Shown: in pieces, positions 1 to 9,704 of the stretch | Layout of the letters: each line of letters begins with the position of its first letter | How positions within the stretch are numbered: the stretch's first letter is position 1 | Source of the DNA: DATBLE01 sp963764565 | Lineage (GTDB): Bacteria; Actinomycetota; Thermoleophilia; Gaiellales; Gaiellaceae | Assembly: GCA_963764565.1 (NCBI GenBank) | Contig: CAVXTD010000023.1 | Span: forward strand, 1 to 64,000 | Direction of reading: 5' to 3' | DNA: 64,000 nucleotides | Notes under the pieces: model-generated | What the model saw: only the letters and a program-made list of their open reading frames with translations | The model's database searches: none | What the model was told of the DNA's origin: nothing | Made by a program: the position numbers and the translations under genes

Positions 1-18
1 CGAGTCCCGCCCCCGGCA
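1..18 (+). tRNA. 3' end of a tRNA cut by the left edge
   Basis: The first bases read as the end of a T-loop (CGAGT), the 3' strand of a T-stem (CCCGC), the 3' acceptor strand (CCCCGGC) and an A discriminator. That layout is the last quarter of a tRNA. The 5' part, including the anticodon, lies outside the window, so the amino acid cannot be named. No CCA is encoded. A chance match cannot be excluded with only 18 bases. Confidence 0.45.
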
Positions 19-255
19 CTGGCGCCCGCTCCGCGGACGCCCGTCGAAAATCCGCTCGCCGCCGGCTCGCATCGCGATTTTCGACGGTTCCTCCGTCGAC
101 GTTGGCGAGCCGCAGCCGCCAGGTCGGCTGCGGCGGCGTCTCGTTGCTGAGCGACTCAGATTCCGCGGCTCAGGTTCCCTGGCGGCCTGCCCTCACTGCG
201 CGTTAAGGAGCGGGCACTCGTCGCCGGAAGGTCGACGGGCGTCTCGCCCCGCGTT
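19..255. other. Intergenic stretch with two inverted repeats
   Basis: No gene is seen here. One hairpin pairs GTCGAAAATC at about 43 with GATTTTCGAC ending at 84. A second pairs GCCGCAGCCG (109-118) with CGGCTGCGGC (125-134). Both lie downstream of the leftward gene ending at 256 and could help end its transcription, although neither is followed by a clear T run. Confidence 0.4.
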
Positions 256-1110
256 CTACTTGCTGGGAGCCTTGGTCGGGTTTGTGTCCACCGAGGCTCT
301 CGGGTGCTGTGCGGTGATGCTAAGGAGCTGTTCGTTCTCGGGAGTCATTGGCAGTTCCTCGTATGTGATGACCCGCGTGCGCACGACGCTTCCGTCGCGC
401 TGGGGGTTGTCGACATACACGGGGCGGTAGTCCGTTCGGTCGAAGTATCCGACCACCCCGTTCGCAAGCTCGATCTTGTAGAGCGACAGCCCGTCGATCG
501 TCACCGTTCCGGCGACCCGGGAACTCCCGCTCGCCAGCTGCTCGCGAACGGTTGAGAGCGGGTCGATCAAGGTCGGTGAAGACGAGTCCGGGCGCTGGTA
601 GATCGTGTTCGTGCCGGCGTCGTACCAGGACGAGGTTGTCCCGTCGTCGGCACCTTCGCTCTGGTGGCCCACCGGGCTTTTGATGACCGGGTTTGCACCT
701 TCGCTCTGCTGGTCCACGGGGCCTTTGATCAGGCGGATTGCGTAGGGCGGGCTCGTCTGCTGCCACCATTCGGCTGCGACCGGCGTCCCGTCTTGCAGTC
801 CGGTCTCCTTGACGTGGACGATGACGTTCGCCGGCGAGGTGATCGCCTGGATCGCGTGCTGGATGATCGCCGCGTCGGCCGAGGCAGGCCCACCGGACCC
901 GCTGGTTCCGACCAGCGTCACGATCGCCACTGCAACCGCTGCGGCTGAGATAGCGGCCGCTCCGAGGGCGAGACGGGCCCGGAAACGGCGTCTTGGGCGT
1001 ACCTGCCACCGTTCGCCGAGCTGTGCGCGGATCGCAAGGCGCAGGCGCTCGTCTGCCTCCTGCGGCTCGGCGAGTGTCTTCAGGTCGCGTTCGAGTTCGT
1101 CAGTCGTCAT
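256..1110 (-). CDS. Membrane-anchored sigma-factor partner (anti-sigma-like)
   Basis: The gene starts at ATG 1110, chosen because GGAGGT lies just upstream; an in-frame extension to 1158 runs back into the sigma gene and has no ribosome site. The 284-residue product has a charged cytoplasmic head of about 45 residues, an Arg-rich stretch, one membrane helix near residues 46-66 and a long outer domain of about 210 residues. The start overlaps the end of the ECF sigma gene by 11 bases, so translation is probably coupled. No HxxxCxxC zinc motif of classical ZAS anti-sigma factors is visible in the head. The anti-sigma role therefore rests on gene order and topology. The outer domain could be LolA/RseB-like, but I cannot confirm that. 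Confidence 0.7.
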   Translation of the reverse strand: MTTDELERDLKTLAEPQEADERLRLAIRAQLGERWQVRPRRRFRARLALGAAAISAAAVAVAIVTLVGTSGSGGPASADAAIIQHAIQAITSPANVIVHVKETGLQDGTPVAAEWWQQTSPPYAIRLIKGPVDQQSEGANPVIKSPVGHQSEGADDGTTSSWYDAGTNTIYQRPDSSSPTLIDPLSTVREQLASGSSRVAGTVTIDGLSLYKIELANGVVGYFDRTDYRPVYVDNPQRDGSVVRTRVITYEELPMTPENEQLLSITAQHPRASVDTNPTKAPSK

Positions 1111-1690
1111 GGGGATACCTCCGTCGTAGCTGTTCGAGAATCCGGTGCATGCGGACACGCACCGTTCCGGGCGCCGCGCCGACGACCGCCCCGATCTCGT
1201 CGAACGCGAGGCCGGCTCCGTAGCGCAACGCGAGCAGATGTTGCTGCTCGGGTTCGAGCATGCGGATCAGCGTGTGTAGTTGCGCCGCGCGTTCGTGGGC
1301 CAGGAACCGCTCTTCTGCGTCCGGCTCGGAGTCGGCCGCTTCGGCGGGAAGCGGCGCGTCGAGGGGCTTCCGCTGGACGTCGCGCACTGCATTCCGCGCG
1401 ATCTGGAACAACCAGCCCGCGAAGCTGCCGTCCCCGCGAAAGCGCGGAAGGTGTGCGAGCGCAGTGGTGAACACCGTGCTCGCCACGTCCTCGCACGTTG
1501 CCGCGTCGCGAATCCGCAGCCGCACATAGCCGAGGACACGTTCGAAGTAGCGGTCGTACAACGCCAGAAACGCCTGCGGCTCCTCACGGGCCGCCGCCAC
1601 CAGCCCGGCATCCGGATCGGCCGGGCGGGCGGGCACCGCAGCCGCCTCGCCGAGGAGCGCCCTCACCTCCATGACCCGCTCATCTTCCAC
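1100..1690 (-). CDS. ECF-type RNA polymerase sigma factor
   Basis: This 196-residue protein has the two-domain layout of sigma-70 ECF factors. Region 2 begins around residue 38 (FLALYDRYFERVLGYV), with the 2.4-like FAGWLFQIARNAV segment. Region 4 lies near residues 140-190 (LEPEQQHLLALRYGAGLAF, then EIGAVVGAAPGTVRVRMHR), the helix-turn-helix that reads the -35 element. The start used is GTG 1690; an ATG at 1672 is possible and neither has a strong ribosome site. The stop overlaps the start of the membrane partner gene. The trigger of this system is not evident from the sequence. Confidence 0.9.
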   Translation of the reverse strand: MEDERVMEVRALLGEAAAVPARPADPDAGLVAAAREEPQAFLALYDRYFERVLGYVRLRIRDAATCEDVASTVFTTALAHLPRFRGDGSFAGWLFQIARNAVRDVQRKPLDAPLPAEAADSEPDAEERFLAHERAAQLHTLIRMLEPEQQHLLALRYGAGLAFDEIGAVVGAAPGTVRVRMHRILEQLRRRYPHDD

Positions 1691-1974
1691 CGCCCTTTCG
1701 GTCCTGTGTGACCCAGGGACGGGAAGCGGCGAAATCCGTTACAAGCCTTCGTAGTAGAGGAAGCGGAGGCTGCGGCCAAACCCGATTCGGAGCACATCAA
1801 GACAGACTCGGCGACACAGACTCTTGTCCGAGCGAGGGAGTGTCGTAACCCAGAACCCGGGGCCTAGACGACCGCGAAGACGACCTCCGGAAGGTTGAAG
1901 CCGTCCCGTGAGGTCCCGCGACGGGGACTCGAACCGCGGCCGAAACCGTCGTCGATCGACCTTCCTTGGGTGCG

Positions 1975-2160
1975 TTAGACGGCGGGTTCTTGCTCGGCGG
2001 TGGTGTTCCGCGTGGGCGGCTCTTGCGGTTTCGGGGATCCCTCTCGAGACGAGAGGACTCTCTCGCGCTCGGCGCGGTTGCGGTGCCAGAGGAGCGCGGC
2101 GGCGCTGCCCGCATAGGCGACCAGCGAGACGAGCGCGCTCAGCTTCAGTGATCGTGTCAT
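1975..2160 (-). CDS. Small single-pass membrane protein
   Basis: A 61-residue product starting at ATG 2160 with a good AAGGAG site seven bases upstream. Residues 4-24 form one hydrophobic helix (LKLSALVSLVAYAGSAAALL), followed by a basic and then a Glu/Pro-rich tail. It lies upstream of the sigma operon on the same strand and is divergent from the dehydrogenase gene. No family is recognised. The strong start site and clean membrane segment argue for a real gene. The 284 bases between it and the sigma gene (1691-1974) contain no other coding signal. Confidence 0.6.
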   Translation of the reverse strand: MTRSLKLSALVSLVAYAGSAAALLWHRNRAERERVLSSREGSPKPQEPPTRNTTAEQEPAV

Positions 2161-2274
2161 TCCGCTCCTTCTTCGCACCCGACAGGATCGGCTCCTGCGC
2201 CGCGTTCCTTAAGCGGTTTCGCCGCGTGGGCTGCCGTACACTGCCCCGCGTGTCCGGCCTCCAGCAGGCTTCCG

Positions 2275-3543
<1,269 letters not shown>

Positions 3544-3547
<4 letters not shown>

Positions 3548-3972
3548 CCGCGATGAGCCTCGTCCGCGACGGCATGCTCTCCGACCCGACGGTTCTGCCG
3601 GCGACCGTGTCCGCGCAGGAGGCTGCCGAGCACCTCGTCCGTCCGGACGTGCGGGTCGTGCTCGTAGTCGACGACGAAGGCGCGCTCGCCGGCGTCGTCA
3701 CCGCCGGCTCGCTGGTCGAGCACGTGGTCGCGGCCGGGCTCGATCCGCGGGAGGCGCGGGTCTCCGTTGCGGTCGTCGCCCCTCCGCTCACACTCGAGGC
3801 CGACCTCCCGCTCGACGACGGCTACCGGATGCTGGAGGAGGCAGAGGTGGAGCGGGCGCCCGTGGTCGAGCAGGGCCGGCTCGTCGGCGTGCTCTCGCGC
3901 TCGGTCGTGCAGCGCCGCCTCGCCGAGGAGGAAGAGCCCGCCGGCGACGACGAGGCTGAGCCCTACTCGTAG
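3544..3972 (+). CDS. CBS-domain pair protein
   Basis: A 142-residue cytoplasmic protein made of two CBS motifs, roughly residues 5-60 (ending GALAGVVTAGSLVEHV) and 75-128 (APVVEQGRLVGVLSRSVV). Such pairs bind adenosyl ligands such as AMP, ATP or SAM and often tune a partner protein. Its GTG start overlaps the dehydrogenase stop (GTGA), so it may sense energy state for that enzyme; this is inference from position. It ends convergently with the L,D-transpeptidase gene: the palindrome CTACTCGTAG serves as the stop region for both strands. Confidence 0.8.
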
Positions 3973-5117
3973 ACGTAGACCGGCCGGCCGACCGGCGTCT
4001 GCTGGTAGAGCCAGTCGGCGATCCAGATCGGCACGCGGATGCAGCCGTGGCTGGCCGGGTAGGTCGGCACCGAGGGATAGCCGTGGATGGCGACGTTGCC
4101 GTGGATCGTCATCGTGCGGAAGAGGATCGCCGAGCCGAGCCAGGTCGTCGTCGACGGAGCCTTCCAGAGCACCGAGAAGTTCCCGACCGGAGTGATCCCG
4201 CCCGCGCCCGACGAGACGGGGAGGTAGGCGACGGTCTCCCCGCCGCGGACGACCATCAGGATCTGGCGGCTCTTCGAAATCTCCAGGTGGTCGCGTGTGC
4301 CCCGGTAGCGAGGCGCCGGGACGACGTCCTGCGAGAGCGCCCGCCAGGTGGCCTCGTCGACCGTGCCGGTGCGTGCGAGCCCACGGGCCTTCTGGAAGGC
4401 GACGACGCTGTCGACCAGCTCGGAGCCGAAGGCGGTCGACGCCGACGGGACGTGGACGTGGAGCTGGGCGAGGCGGTTCCTCAGCGCGAGCACGTCGGCG
4501 CCGGTCGATCCGTACGAGAGCGTGCGCGCCGACTGCCCGCAAGGGAACGCGCGAGCGTGCTGCCGCCGAGCTCGATGCCGGGCGACGAAGGCTCCGACGC
4601 CCGGCGTCGGCACCGTGAAGCGGTGCCCGGCCCGGCCGCGGGCGGTGGCGACCTCCCGGCCGCCCGCGGAGCACGGTCACCCGGATCGGCGCCGTCGTCT
4701 GCGGTCGCGCGCCGACGAGCGAGCGGCGCCCCGAGGAACGCTGTGCCGCCGCCGGCCTTGGCGCTGAGCCGAGGGGCGACCGTCAACGGCGCCGGGGCCG
4801 AGCGCACCCGGCCGACGCGCGCCCGCCAGGGCCCGCTCCGGCCCGGACGGATCCGGGCATTGAAGCGTCCCGCCGAGTCGGTTCTCGCCGAGACGACCCG
4901 TCTTCCACGACGATCCGCTGCGCCGTTCGATCACGACGTGGGCGCCGGCCTGTGCCGGTACGAGGACTCCCCGCGCGACGACGCGCTTGCCGAACACAAC
5001 CGTTGCGGGCGCCAGGGTGAGGCGCAGGCTCTGTGCCCGAACCTCGACCGAGGTTGCGGCGGCCGTTGCGGCAGTCGGGAAGGCAAGCACCACGAGGACG
5101 GCGGCGAGGCGGCGCAC
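3963..5117 (-). CDS. Secreted L,D-transpeptidase with peptidoglycan-binding domain, frameshifted
   Basis: Cell-wall cross-linking enzyme of the YkuD family. From GTG 5117 a signal peptide (RRLAAVLVVLAFPTAATA) leads into Ig-like beta repeats. A peptidoglycan-binding repeat follows (GADVLALRNRLAQLHVHVPS), and then the catalytic YkuD domain, whose active Cys is in SHGCIRVP, preceded by the conserved IHG and PASHG elements. The gene is split over at least three frames (changes near 4880, 4680 and 4600), while the last 200 residues are intact. The complete product would have about 385 residues. Its stop overlaps the convergent CBS gene by 10 bases. Confidence 0.8.
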
Positions 5118-5137
5118 CTGCTGACTGTAATGCGTGC

Positions 5138-6050
5138 TCAGCAGCAGGTATAGGCCCCCGGCGGCACGTCGGTTTCGGCCGTCGAGGGCAGCGCGGCGGC
5201 CTCGAGCGCGACGCCGTGCAGGATGTCGTGCTCGCTCGCCTCGATCGACTCCAGTCCGTAGCGGCGGAGGATCTCGCGCAGGATCGCCGCGCCGGCGACG
5301 ATCACGGGCGCGCGCTCGGGCTCGAGCCCGGGCAGCCGGCGCCGTTCCTCGAGCGGCAGCGCGGCGAGGCGGTCGAGCTGCCTCTCGACCGCGCCCTCCG
5401 TGAGCACGTGGCCGTGGACGCGCTCGGGGTCGTAGTCCGCCAGGCCGAGGTCGAGCGCGGCCAGCGACGTCACGGTCCCGGCGACGCCGACGGCCGTGCG
5501 TACCTCCCAGTCGGGCAGCAGCCCGGAGACGTACGCGCCCGTCGCGTCTGCGTCCTCGCCGAAGCGCTCGGTCAGCCGCACGCAGCCGACGTCGAGGCTC
5601 GTGTGCCGGTCGGCGAGGATCAGCTCGGTCGAGCCGCCGCCGACGTCCACGATCAGGGTGTCCGGCTCGAGCGTGCGGCCGGCGGTTACCCCGCGGTAGG
5701 TGAGTGCTGCCTCCTCGTCGCCTGTGAGCAGCCGGGTGGCGAAGCCGTAGCTCCACTCGATCTCGCCGAGGAAGGCCTCGCCGTTCTCGGCGTCGCGCAC
5801 GGCGCTCGTCGCGACCGCGAGCGTGCGCTCGGCACCGAGCCGATCGAGCTCGCGGCGGATAGCCGGAGAGCACGTTGCGGACCCGAGCGATCGGCAGCGG
5901 CAGCAGGCGCCGCCGCTCGTCGACGCCCTCGCCGAGGCGCGTGATCTCGAGGCCGCGCCCGACCTCGCTGACGCGGCCGTCCTCGACGTCGGCGACGAGC
6001 AGGCGCGTCGAGTTCGTGCCGAGGTCGATCGCGCCGACGCGCACGCTCAC
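5138..6050 (-). CDS. ppx: Ppx/GppA-family exopolyphosphatase/guanosine pentaphosphatase, frameshifted
   Basis: Hydrolyses polyphosphate or pppGpp. The N-terminus from GTG 6050 carries the actin-fold phosphate loop AIDLGTNSTRLLVADV. The second phosphate motif is VDVGGGSTELIL, and VAGTVTSLAALDLGLADYD follows further on. A frameshift near 5850 separates the first 70 residues from the rest. The span of 304 codons equals the usual length of short, two-domain Ppx proteins. The start overlaps the stop of the upstream small membrane gene (GTGA). I cannot separate a Ppx from a GppA role by sequence alone. Confidence 0.85.
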
Positions 6051-6370
6051 TTCTCCGGCACGAGCGAGCGCACCGCGCCGATCAGATCGAGCACCTCGCC
6101 GGTCGCGCCGCGCAGGATCCGCGCGCGGGCGAGACCTCGCTGCATGCGGGCCGTCGCAGCGGCCAGCTCCTCGAGCCTGGCGCTCGTCTGCTCGGTGTGC
6201 ACGGCCAGTCCCTCTACGCCGGCGGCGAGCAGCTCGGCCCCGGCGGCGCCCGCCGCGGCGAGCGAGGTGAAGTCCTGCCAGGCGCGCCACGCCCGGAGGC
6301 CGAGGAACACCCCGCCGGCGACCGCCGCGAGCACGAAAAACCCAAGCGCAGCCCAGAAAAACACCTCCAT
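6047..6370 (-). CDS. Small membrane protein with alpha-helical tail
   Basis: A 107-residue product starting at ATG 6370. Residues 1-24 form one membrane helix (FFWAALGFFVLAAVAGGVFL). The rest is Ala/Glu/Leu-rich with heptad-like spacing, suggesting a coiled coil facing the cytoplasm. The frame stays open to 6451, but that extension would run antisense through tRNA-fMet, so the internal ATG is preferred. It overlaps the ppx start by four bases and is probably cotranscribed with it. No specific function is recognised. Confidence 0.6.
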   Translation of the reverse strand: MEVFFWAALGFFVLAAVAGGVFLGLRAWRAWQDFTSLAAAGAAGAELLAAGVEGLAVHTEQTSARLEELAAATARMQRGLARARILRGATGEVLDLIGAVRSLVPEK

Positions 6371-6375
6371 CCTGG

Positions 6376-6381
6376 TATACT
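6376..6381 (+). promoter_or_regulatory. -10 element of the tRNA-fMet promoter
   Basis: TATACT lies 12 bases before the mature tRNA start, the spacing expected for a transcription start a few bases upstream of the tRNA. A convincing -35 box is not seen at 16-18 bases. Confidence 0.5.
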
Positions 6382-6392
6382 GCCGGTCGCGA

Positions 6393-6466
6393 CGCGGGGT
6401 GGAGCAGTCAGGTAGCTCGCCGGGCTCATAACCCGGAGGTCGCAGGTTCAAATCCTGCCCCCGCTA
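6393..6466 (+). tRNA. Initiator tRNA-fMet (CAT)
   Basis: A full cloverleaf can be drawn. The acceptor pairs GCGGGG with CCCCGC with position 1 (C) unpaired opposite T, the initiator hallmark. The anticodon arm is CCGGGCTCATAACCCGG with three consecutive G-C pairs, also an initiator hallmark, and the T-arm is GCAGG-TTCAAAT-CCTGC. CCA is not encoded. It is followed directly by a strong terminator. Confidence 0.95.
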
Positions 6467-6472
6467 CTCGGA

Positions 6473-6503
6473 GAGGCCCGCTGACGCGGGCCTCGTTCTT
6501 TTG
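6473..6503 (+). terminator. Intrinsic terminator after tRNA-fMet
   Basis: A perfect 9-bp stem GAGGCCCGC/GCGGGCCTC with a 4-base loop, followed by GTTCTTTT. Confidence 0.9.
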
Positions 6504-6526
6504 CGAAACGTGCGACGTCGTCTGCG

Positions 6527-8866
6527 CTAGGAGCCGGCGAAGGTGCGCGCGTGGTCGAGGAGCGGCTTGGCCTTCGCCAGCGCGCCGTCCTCCTCCTCGA
6601 CGATCGCGGCGAACGCCTTGCGGCACCAGGCCGTGCGCTCGTCGTCGGTGAACCCGTCGCCGAGGACGAGGCCGATCAGGCGCTCGGCTCCGTCGAGGCG
6701 GCCCCAGAGGTAGTCGTTCTCGCGGCCGGCGCGGTCGAAGAACGCGCCGAAGTGCATCGTCCCGAAGCCGGCGAGCTTCGGCTTGTGGGGATCGAGCGGG
6801 GGCAGCAGCTTCGTGTCCTTGGGGCTCATGCGCACGACCTCGATCGCGTCGCGCTCGCCGGCGTCGGCGACGGCCTGGATCGGGTAGAGCAGCACGTCCC
6901 AGTACGGGAAGCCGAGGTAGCGCACGAGCAGGTCGGCGCGCCGCTCAGGGGCCCAGCCCCCGGTGATCCCGAACAGCCGCCGGTAGAGCGCCTCGCCCGC
7001 GCCGGCGAGCTTCGCGTCGAGCGCCTTGCCGAACGCCTCCTCGAGCCGGGCGAGCTCGTCGGCGTGCGCGGCCGCGTACTCGTCGGGCCCCAGCCCGCGC
7101 TCGATCGACATGTCGATCGGCGCCTGGGCGAAGATCGCGAGCACGTCGGCCGTGATGTTCGTGAGCAGCTTCCGGCCGTTCATCGCGTCGAGCAGCGTTT
7201 CGCGGGCCTCGTACAGCGCCCGCTTGCCCTCGTCCAGCTGCGCGCGCGTCGGGTAGCCCGGCTTGCCGGCGTCGGCGTACCACCAGCTGAGGCCGTCCGT
7301 CACGAAGCGCAGCCGGCGGGCGGAGTACGGGAGGTCGAACGTCCGCAGGAACGGGACCAGGTCGTCGGCGGGAACCTGCCGGCCGTGCTCGTCGCGGTAC
7401 AGGCGCGTCTCGCCCCACGAGCGGACGACGCCGCGGACGAAGGACGCCTGGTTGGAGTCGTCGGGAAAGTCGGACAGCCGGCAGATCGTCTGCGCGAAGC
7501 TGTCGAGGACGCCGCTCACCTTCGTGCGGATGTAGGTCGCGTAGGCGAAGCCGGCGGCGGCCTTCGCGTCCTCGTTGATCCGCGTGCGCCACTGCGCGAT
7601 CTCGGCCGCCGACTCGTTCTGCGTGAGACTGCCGAGGTCGGCGCCGACGATCTCCACGATCCGCGCGCCGATCGGGTCGAAGGACGTCTCGATGATGTCG
7701 CGGATCCGCCGGACGCGCTCGTTGTGGCGGACGACCTCGAGGATGTCGTCGAGCACCGGCTCCTGACGCGGCAGGCCCGAGATCGCCGCCAGCACGGTCG
7801 CGATCGGGCTGGGCGAGCCTCCCCCGGGGGCGGGGCCGCCGCCACCGTCGCCGGGATCCGGCTCCAGGTAGAGCAGCCGCCGGTCGACCTCGGACTCGGC
7901 GGCGCGCCGCTTGATCGCGTCGATCGCGTGGCCGAACGGCTTGTTGTCGAGCACGCCGCCGTCGATGAAGAAGGTCGCGCGCGGGTCCGCGTGCGAGAGC
8001 GCGTAGATCCGGAACAGCTCCGGCAGCATCGCCGAGACGTCGCCGGCCTCTTTCGCCACGGCCGCCTGGAACGACGCCAGGCTGATCGGCGGGAAGGCGC
8101 CGGGAAAGCTCATCGTCGTGCGCGCCGAGAAGGCGAGCACGCCGTTGTGAGCCTCGTCGAACTGGTCGACGCCGTCGCCGAGGCGGAACGAGAGCACGTG
8201 CCGGTGCGCCCGCTCCCCGATCAGCTTCGGGTCGGAGATGACGACGTCGCGGCGGTAGCCGTGGAAGTCGGTCACCGTGACGAAGAGCTCGAGCGGGTGG
8301 GACTCCGGCATCAGCGTCTCGACCTCCGCCGGCTGCGACCCGCCTGCGTCCATGTCGCGGAGGGCGCCGTACATCCAGCGCGCGATCGCGTCGCCCTTGA
8401 GCACCGGCTTCTTGAGGGCGCCCGCGAGCAGCAGCGGCACCTTCAGGAGCGGCGGCAGCCAGCCGGGCCCGCGCAGCAGCACCTTGATGTCGCCGCGGTC
8501 GAACCAGAGGTCGCGCAGCGAGTCCTGCGAGCGGTTGTGCGCGAGCGCCTTCGAGAGGAAGACGCCGTTGATCCCGCCGGCCGAGGTGCCGGCGACGACG
8601 TCGATGACGACGCGCGTGCGGACGGCGGCGGGGTCGCGGCCGGCGAGCGCTGCAAGCAGCTCGCCGTAGACCCGCTCGCTCGCCGTCGTCGCGGCTGCGC
8701 CGCGGTCGGCGAGCGCGGACGCCTTGACGAGCCGCTGGAGCTCCTTCGTCGTCCCGTGCATGTAGATCGCAAGCGACGCTCCGCCGTAGAGGACGACGGC
8801 GAGCCGCAGTTCGCGGACGTCACCGCCTGCGGCTGCGTCGGACGCGGGAGTCTCCGGAACCGACAT
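6527..8866 (-). CDS. Large patatin-like protein (DUF3376-type patatin-related)
   Basis: A 779-residue protein with an N-terminal patatin lipase/acyl hydrolase domain. The glycine-rich oxyanion segment is VVLYGGASLAIYMHG near residues 24-38. The nucleophile elbow GTSAGG puts Ser95 as the catalytic serine. The partner Asp is in the DGG of FFIDGGVLDNKPF near residue 300, so the Ser-Asp dyad is complete. The C-terminal 450 residues correspond to the extension typical of long patatin-related proteins. ATG 8866 is preceded by AAGGGGGT. No signal peptide is present, so it likely acts on membrane lipids from the cytoplasmic side. It stands alone, and its substrate is unknown. Confidence 0.88.
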   Translation of the reverse strand: MSVPETPASDAAAGGDVRELRLAVVLYGGASLAIYMHGTTKELQRLVKASALADRGAAATTASERVYGELLAALAGRDPAAVRTRVVIDVVAGTSAGGINGVFLSKALAHNRSQDSLRDLWFDRGDIKVLLRGPGWLPPLLKVPLLLAGALKKPVLKGDAIARWMYGALRDMDAGGSQPAEVETLMPESHPLELFVTVTDFHGYRRDVVISDPKLIGERAHRHVLSFRLGDGVDQFDEAHNGVLAFSARTTMSFPGAFPPISLASFQAAVAKEAGDVSAMLPELFRIYALSHADPRATFFIDGGVLDNKPFGHAIDAIKRRAAESEVDRRLLYLEPDPGDGGGGPAPGGGSPSPIATVLAAISGLPRQEPVLDDILEVVRHNERVRRIRDIIETSFDPIGARIVEIVGADLGSLTQNESAAEIAQWRTRINEDAKAAAGFAYATYIRTKVSGVLDSFAQTICRLSDFPDDSNQASFVRGVVRSWGETRLYRDEHGRQVPADDLVPFLRTFDLPYSARRLRFVTDGLSWWYADAGKPGYPTRAQLDEGKRALYEARETLLDAMNGRKLLTNITADVLAIFAQAPIDMSIERGLGPDEYAAAHADELARLEEAFGKALDAKLAGAGEALYRRLFGITGGWAPERRADLLVRYLGFPYWDVLLYPIQAVADAGERDAIEVVRMSPKDTKLLPPLDPHKPKLAGFGTMHFGAFFDRAGRENDYLWGRLDGAERLIGLVLGDGFTDDERTAWCRKAFAAIVEEEDGALAKAKPLLDHARTFAGS

Positions 8867-9177
8867 GAGCTCTTACCCCCTTTACCGAACGCCAGAAGAA
8901 GACAGCTTCTCTCCCGGCCGCCGATGTTGCAAGCCACCAAACGGGGGAAGCTCAGAATCCGCGCGCGCAGTCTGTCCGGCCGACTACGGTTGCGCTGTGC
9001 CGCTGGTCGCCAACGTGATTGCCCGCGCCGCCGCGCGCTCGCTCGCGCTCGGCGGACGGACGATGCTGCTCGGGCTCGCGCGGGAGGCGCAGCGACGGGG
9101 TCGCAGCCGCTCATTGGCGCCCCTCGATCCTGTGCCGGCCGCGTCGAACTCGCACGGCGCGTTGGTACGAACGGTCT
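8867..9177. other. Intergenic region between patatin-like and membrane protein genes
   Basis: About 310 bases between the divergent patatin-like gene and the next rightward gene. The rightward frame is open from 9019, but its predicted residues are Arg/Ser/Pro-rich and unlike the membrane protein that follows, so I treat it as noncoding. No clear promoter or hairpin stands out. Confidence 0.3.
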
Positions 9178-9504
9178 ATGCGGCCTGGTTGTGCGGGCTG
9201 GCAGTGGTCCGCGCTCGTCGTCCTCAACGTCGATCTGTTCCTACCGGCGGGCGGGGCGGTCGCCGTGTTCCGGCTCGCGGCCGGGGCGATCCTGCTCGTC
9301 GAAGGGATCGGGCTGGTAGTCGACCGCTTCCCGTTTCGGCGGCTCCTGGTCGCGCGACTGGCGGCACGGTCGCAGCGGAGTGGCAACCGCATCCGCCGCT
9401 CCGGCTGGCCTCGGCTCGTCGGGGCGGCGCTCAACGTGCTCGGGATCGTCTGGATCGCAGCCGGGGTGTTCGACGTGGTGCGCGGCGCGCTCGCGCTGTC
9501 CTGA
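9178..9504 (+). CDS. Small integral membrane protein
   Basis: A 108-residue product from ATG 9178 with three likely membrane helices: residues about 8-25 (WSALVVLNVDLFLPAGG), 28-47 (FRLAAGAILLVEGIGLVVDR) and 82-104 (LVGAALNVLGIVWIAAGVFD). A basic loop lies between helices 2 and 3. An upstream extension in frame is low-complexity and Arg/Ser-rich, so the ATG near the first helix is chosen even though no ribosome site is obvious. No family is recognised. Confidence 0.5.
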   Translation: MRPGCAGWQWSALVVLNVDLFLPAGGAVAVFRLAAGAILLVEGIGLVVDRFPFRRLLVARLAARSQRSGNRIRRSGWPRLVGAALNVLGIVWIAAGVFDVVRGALALS

Positions 9505-9704
9505 CTGCACCGCCAGCGGCGCCGCCTACGCCGGCTCGGTTCGGTGCGGTCGTCGAGCGGGAGCGCGACGCTCCGCCGGCCGAGCTGTCGGACGAGCCCA
9601 ACGGTGGGGCGGCGTCGCAATTCTCGCCCTGCATGCGATCGGCGGCGAGGCGTCGGTTGTTATGGTCCGAGTGCCGCTTGGCATCCAAGTTAGGGGAGGT
9701 TCTC

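Noticed and set aside
1900..1960. tRNA-like T-arm on the minus strand (GGTTCGAGTCCCC context near 1921-1934)
   Set aside because: No matching 5' acceptor strand, D-arm or anticodon arm can be drawn, and the T-stem has a mismatch; probably chance or a degenerate fragment.
6371..6451. Longer N-terminus for the small membrane gene running across tRNA-fMet
   Set aside because: It would translate the antisense of the tRNA; the internal ATG starts right at the membrane helix.
6551..9319. 922-codon plus-strand open frame opposite the patatin-like gene
   Set aside because: Antisense mirror of a GC-rich gene with low-complexity residues; the minus-strand patatin has full catalytic motifs and a ribosome site.
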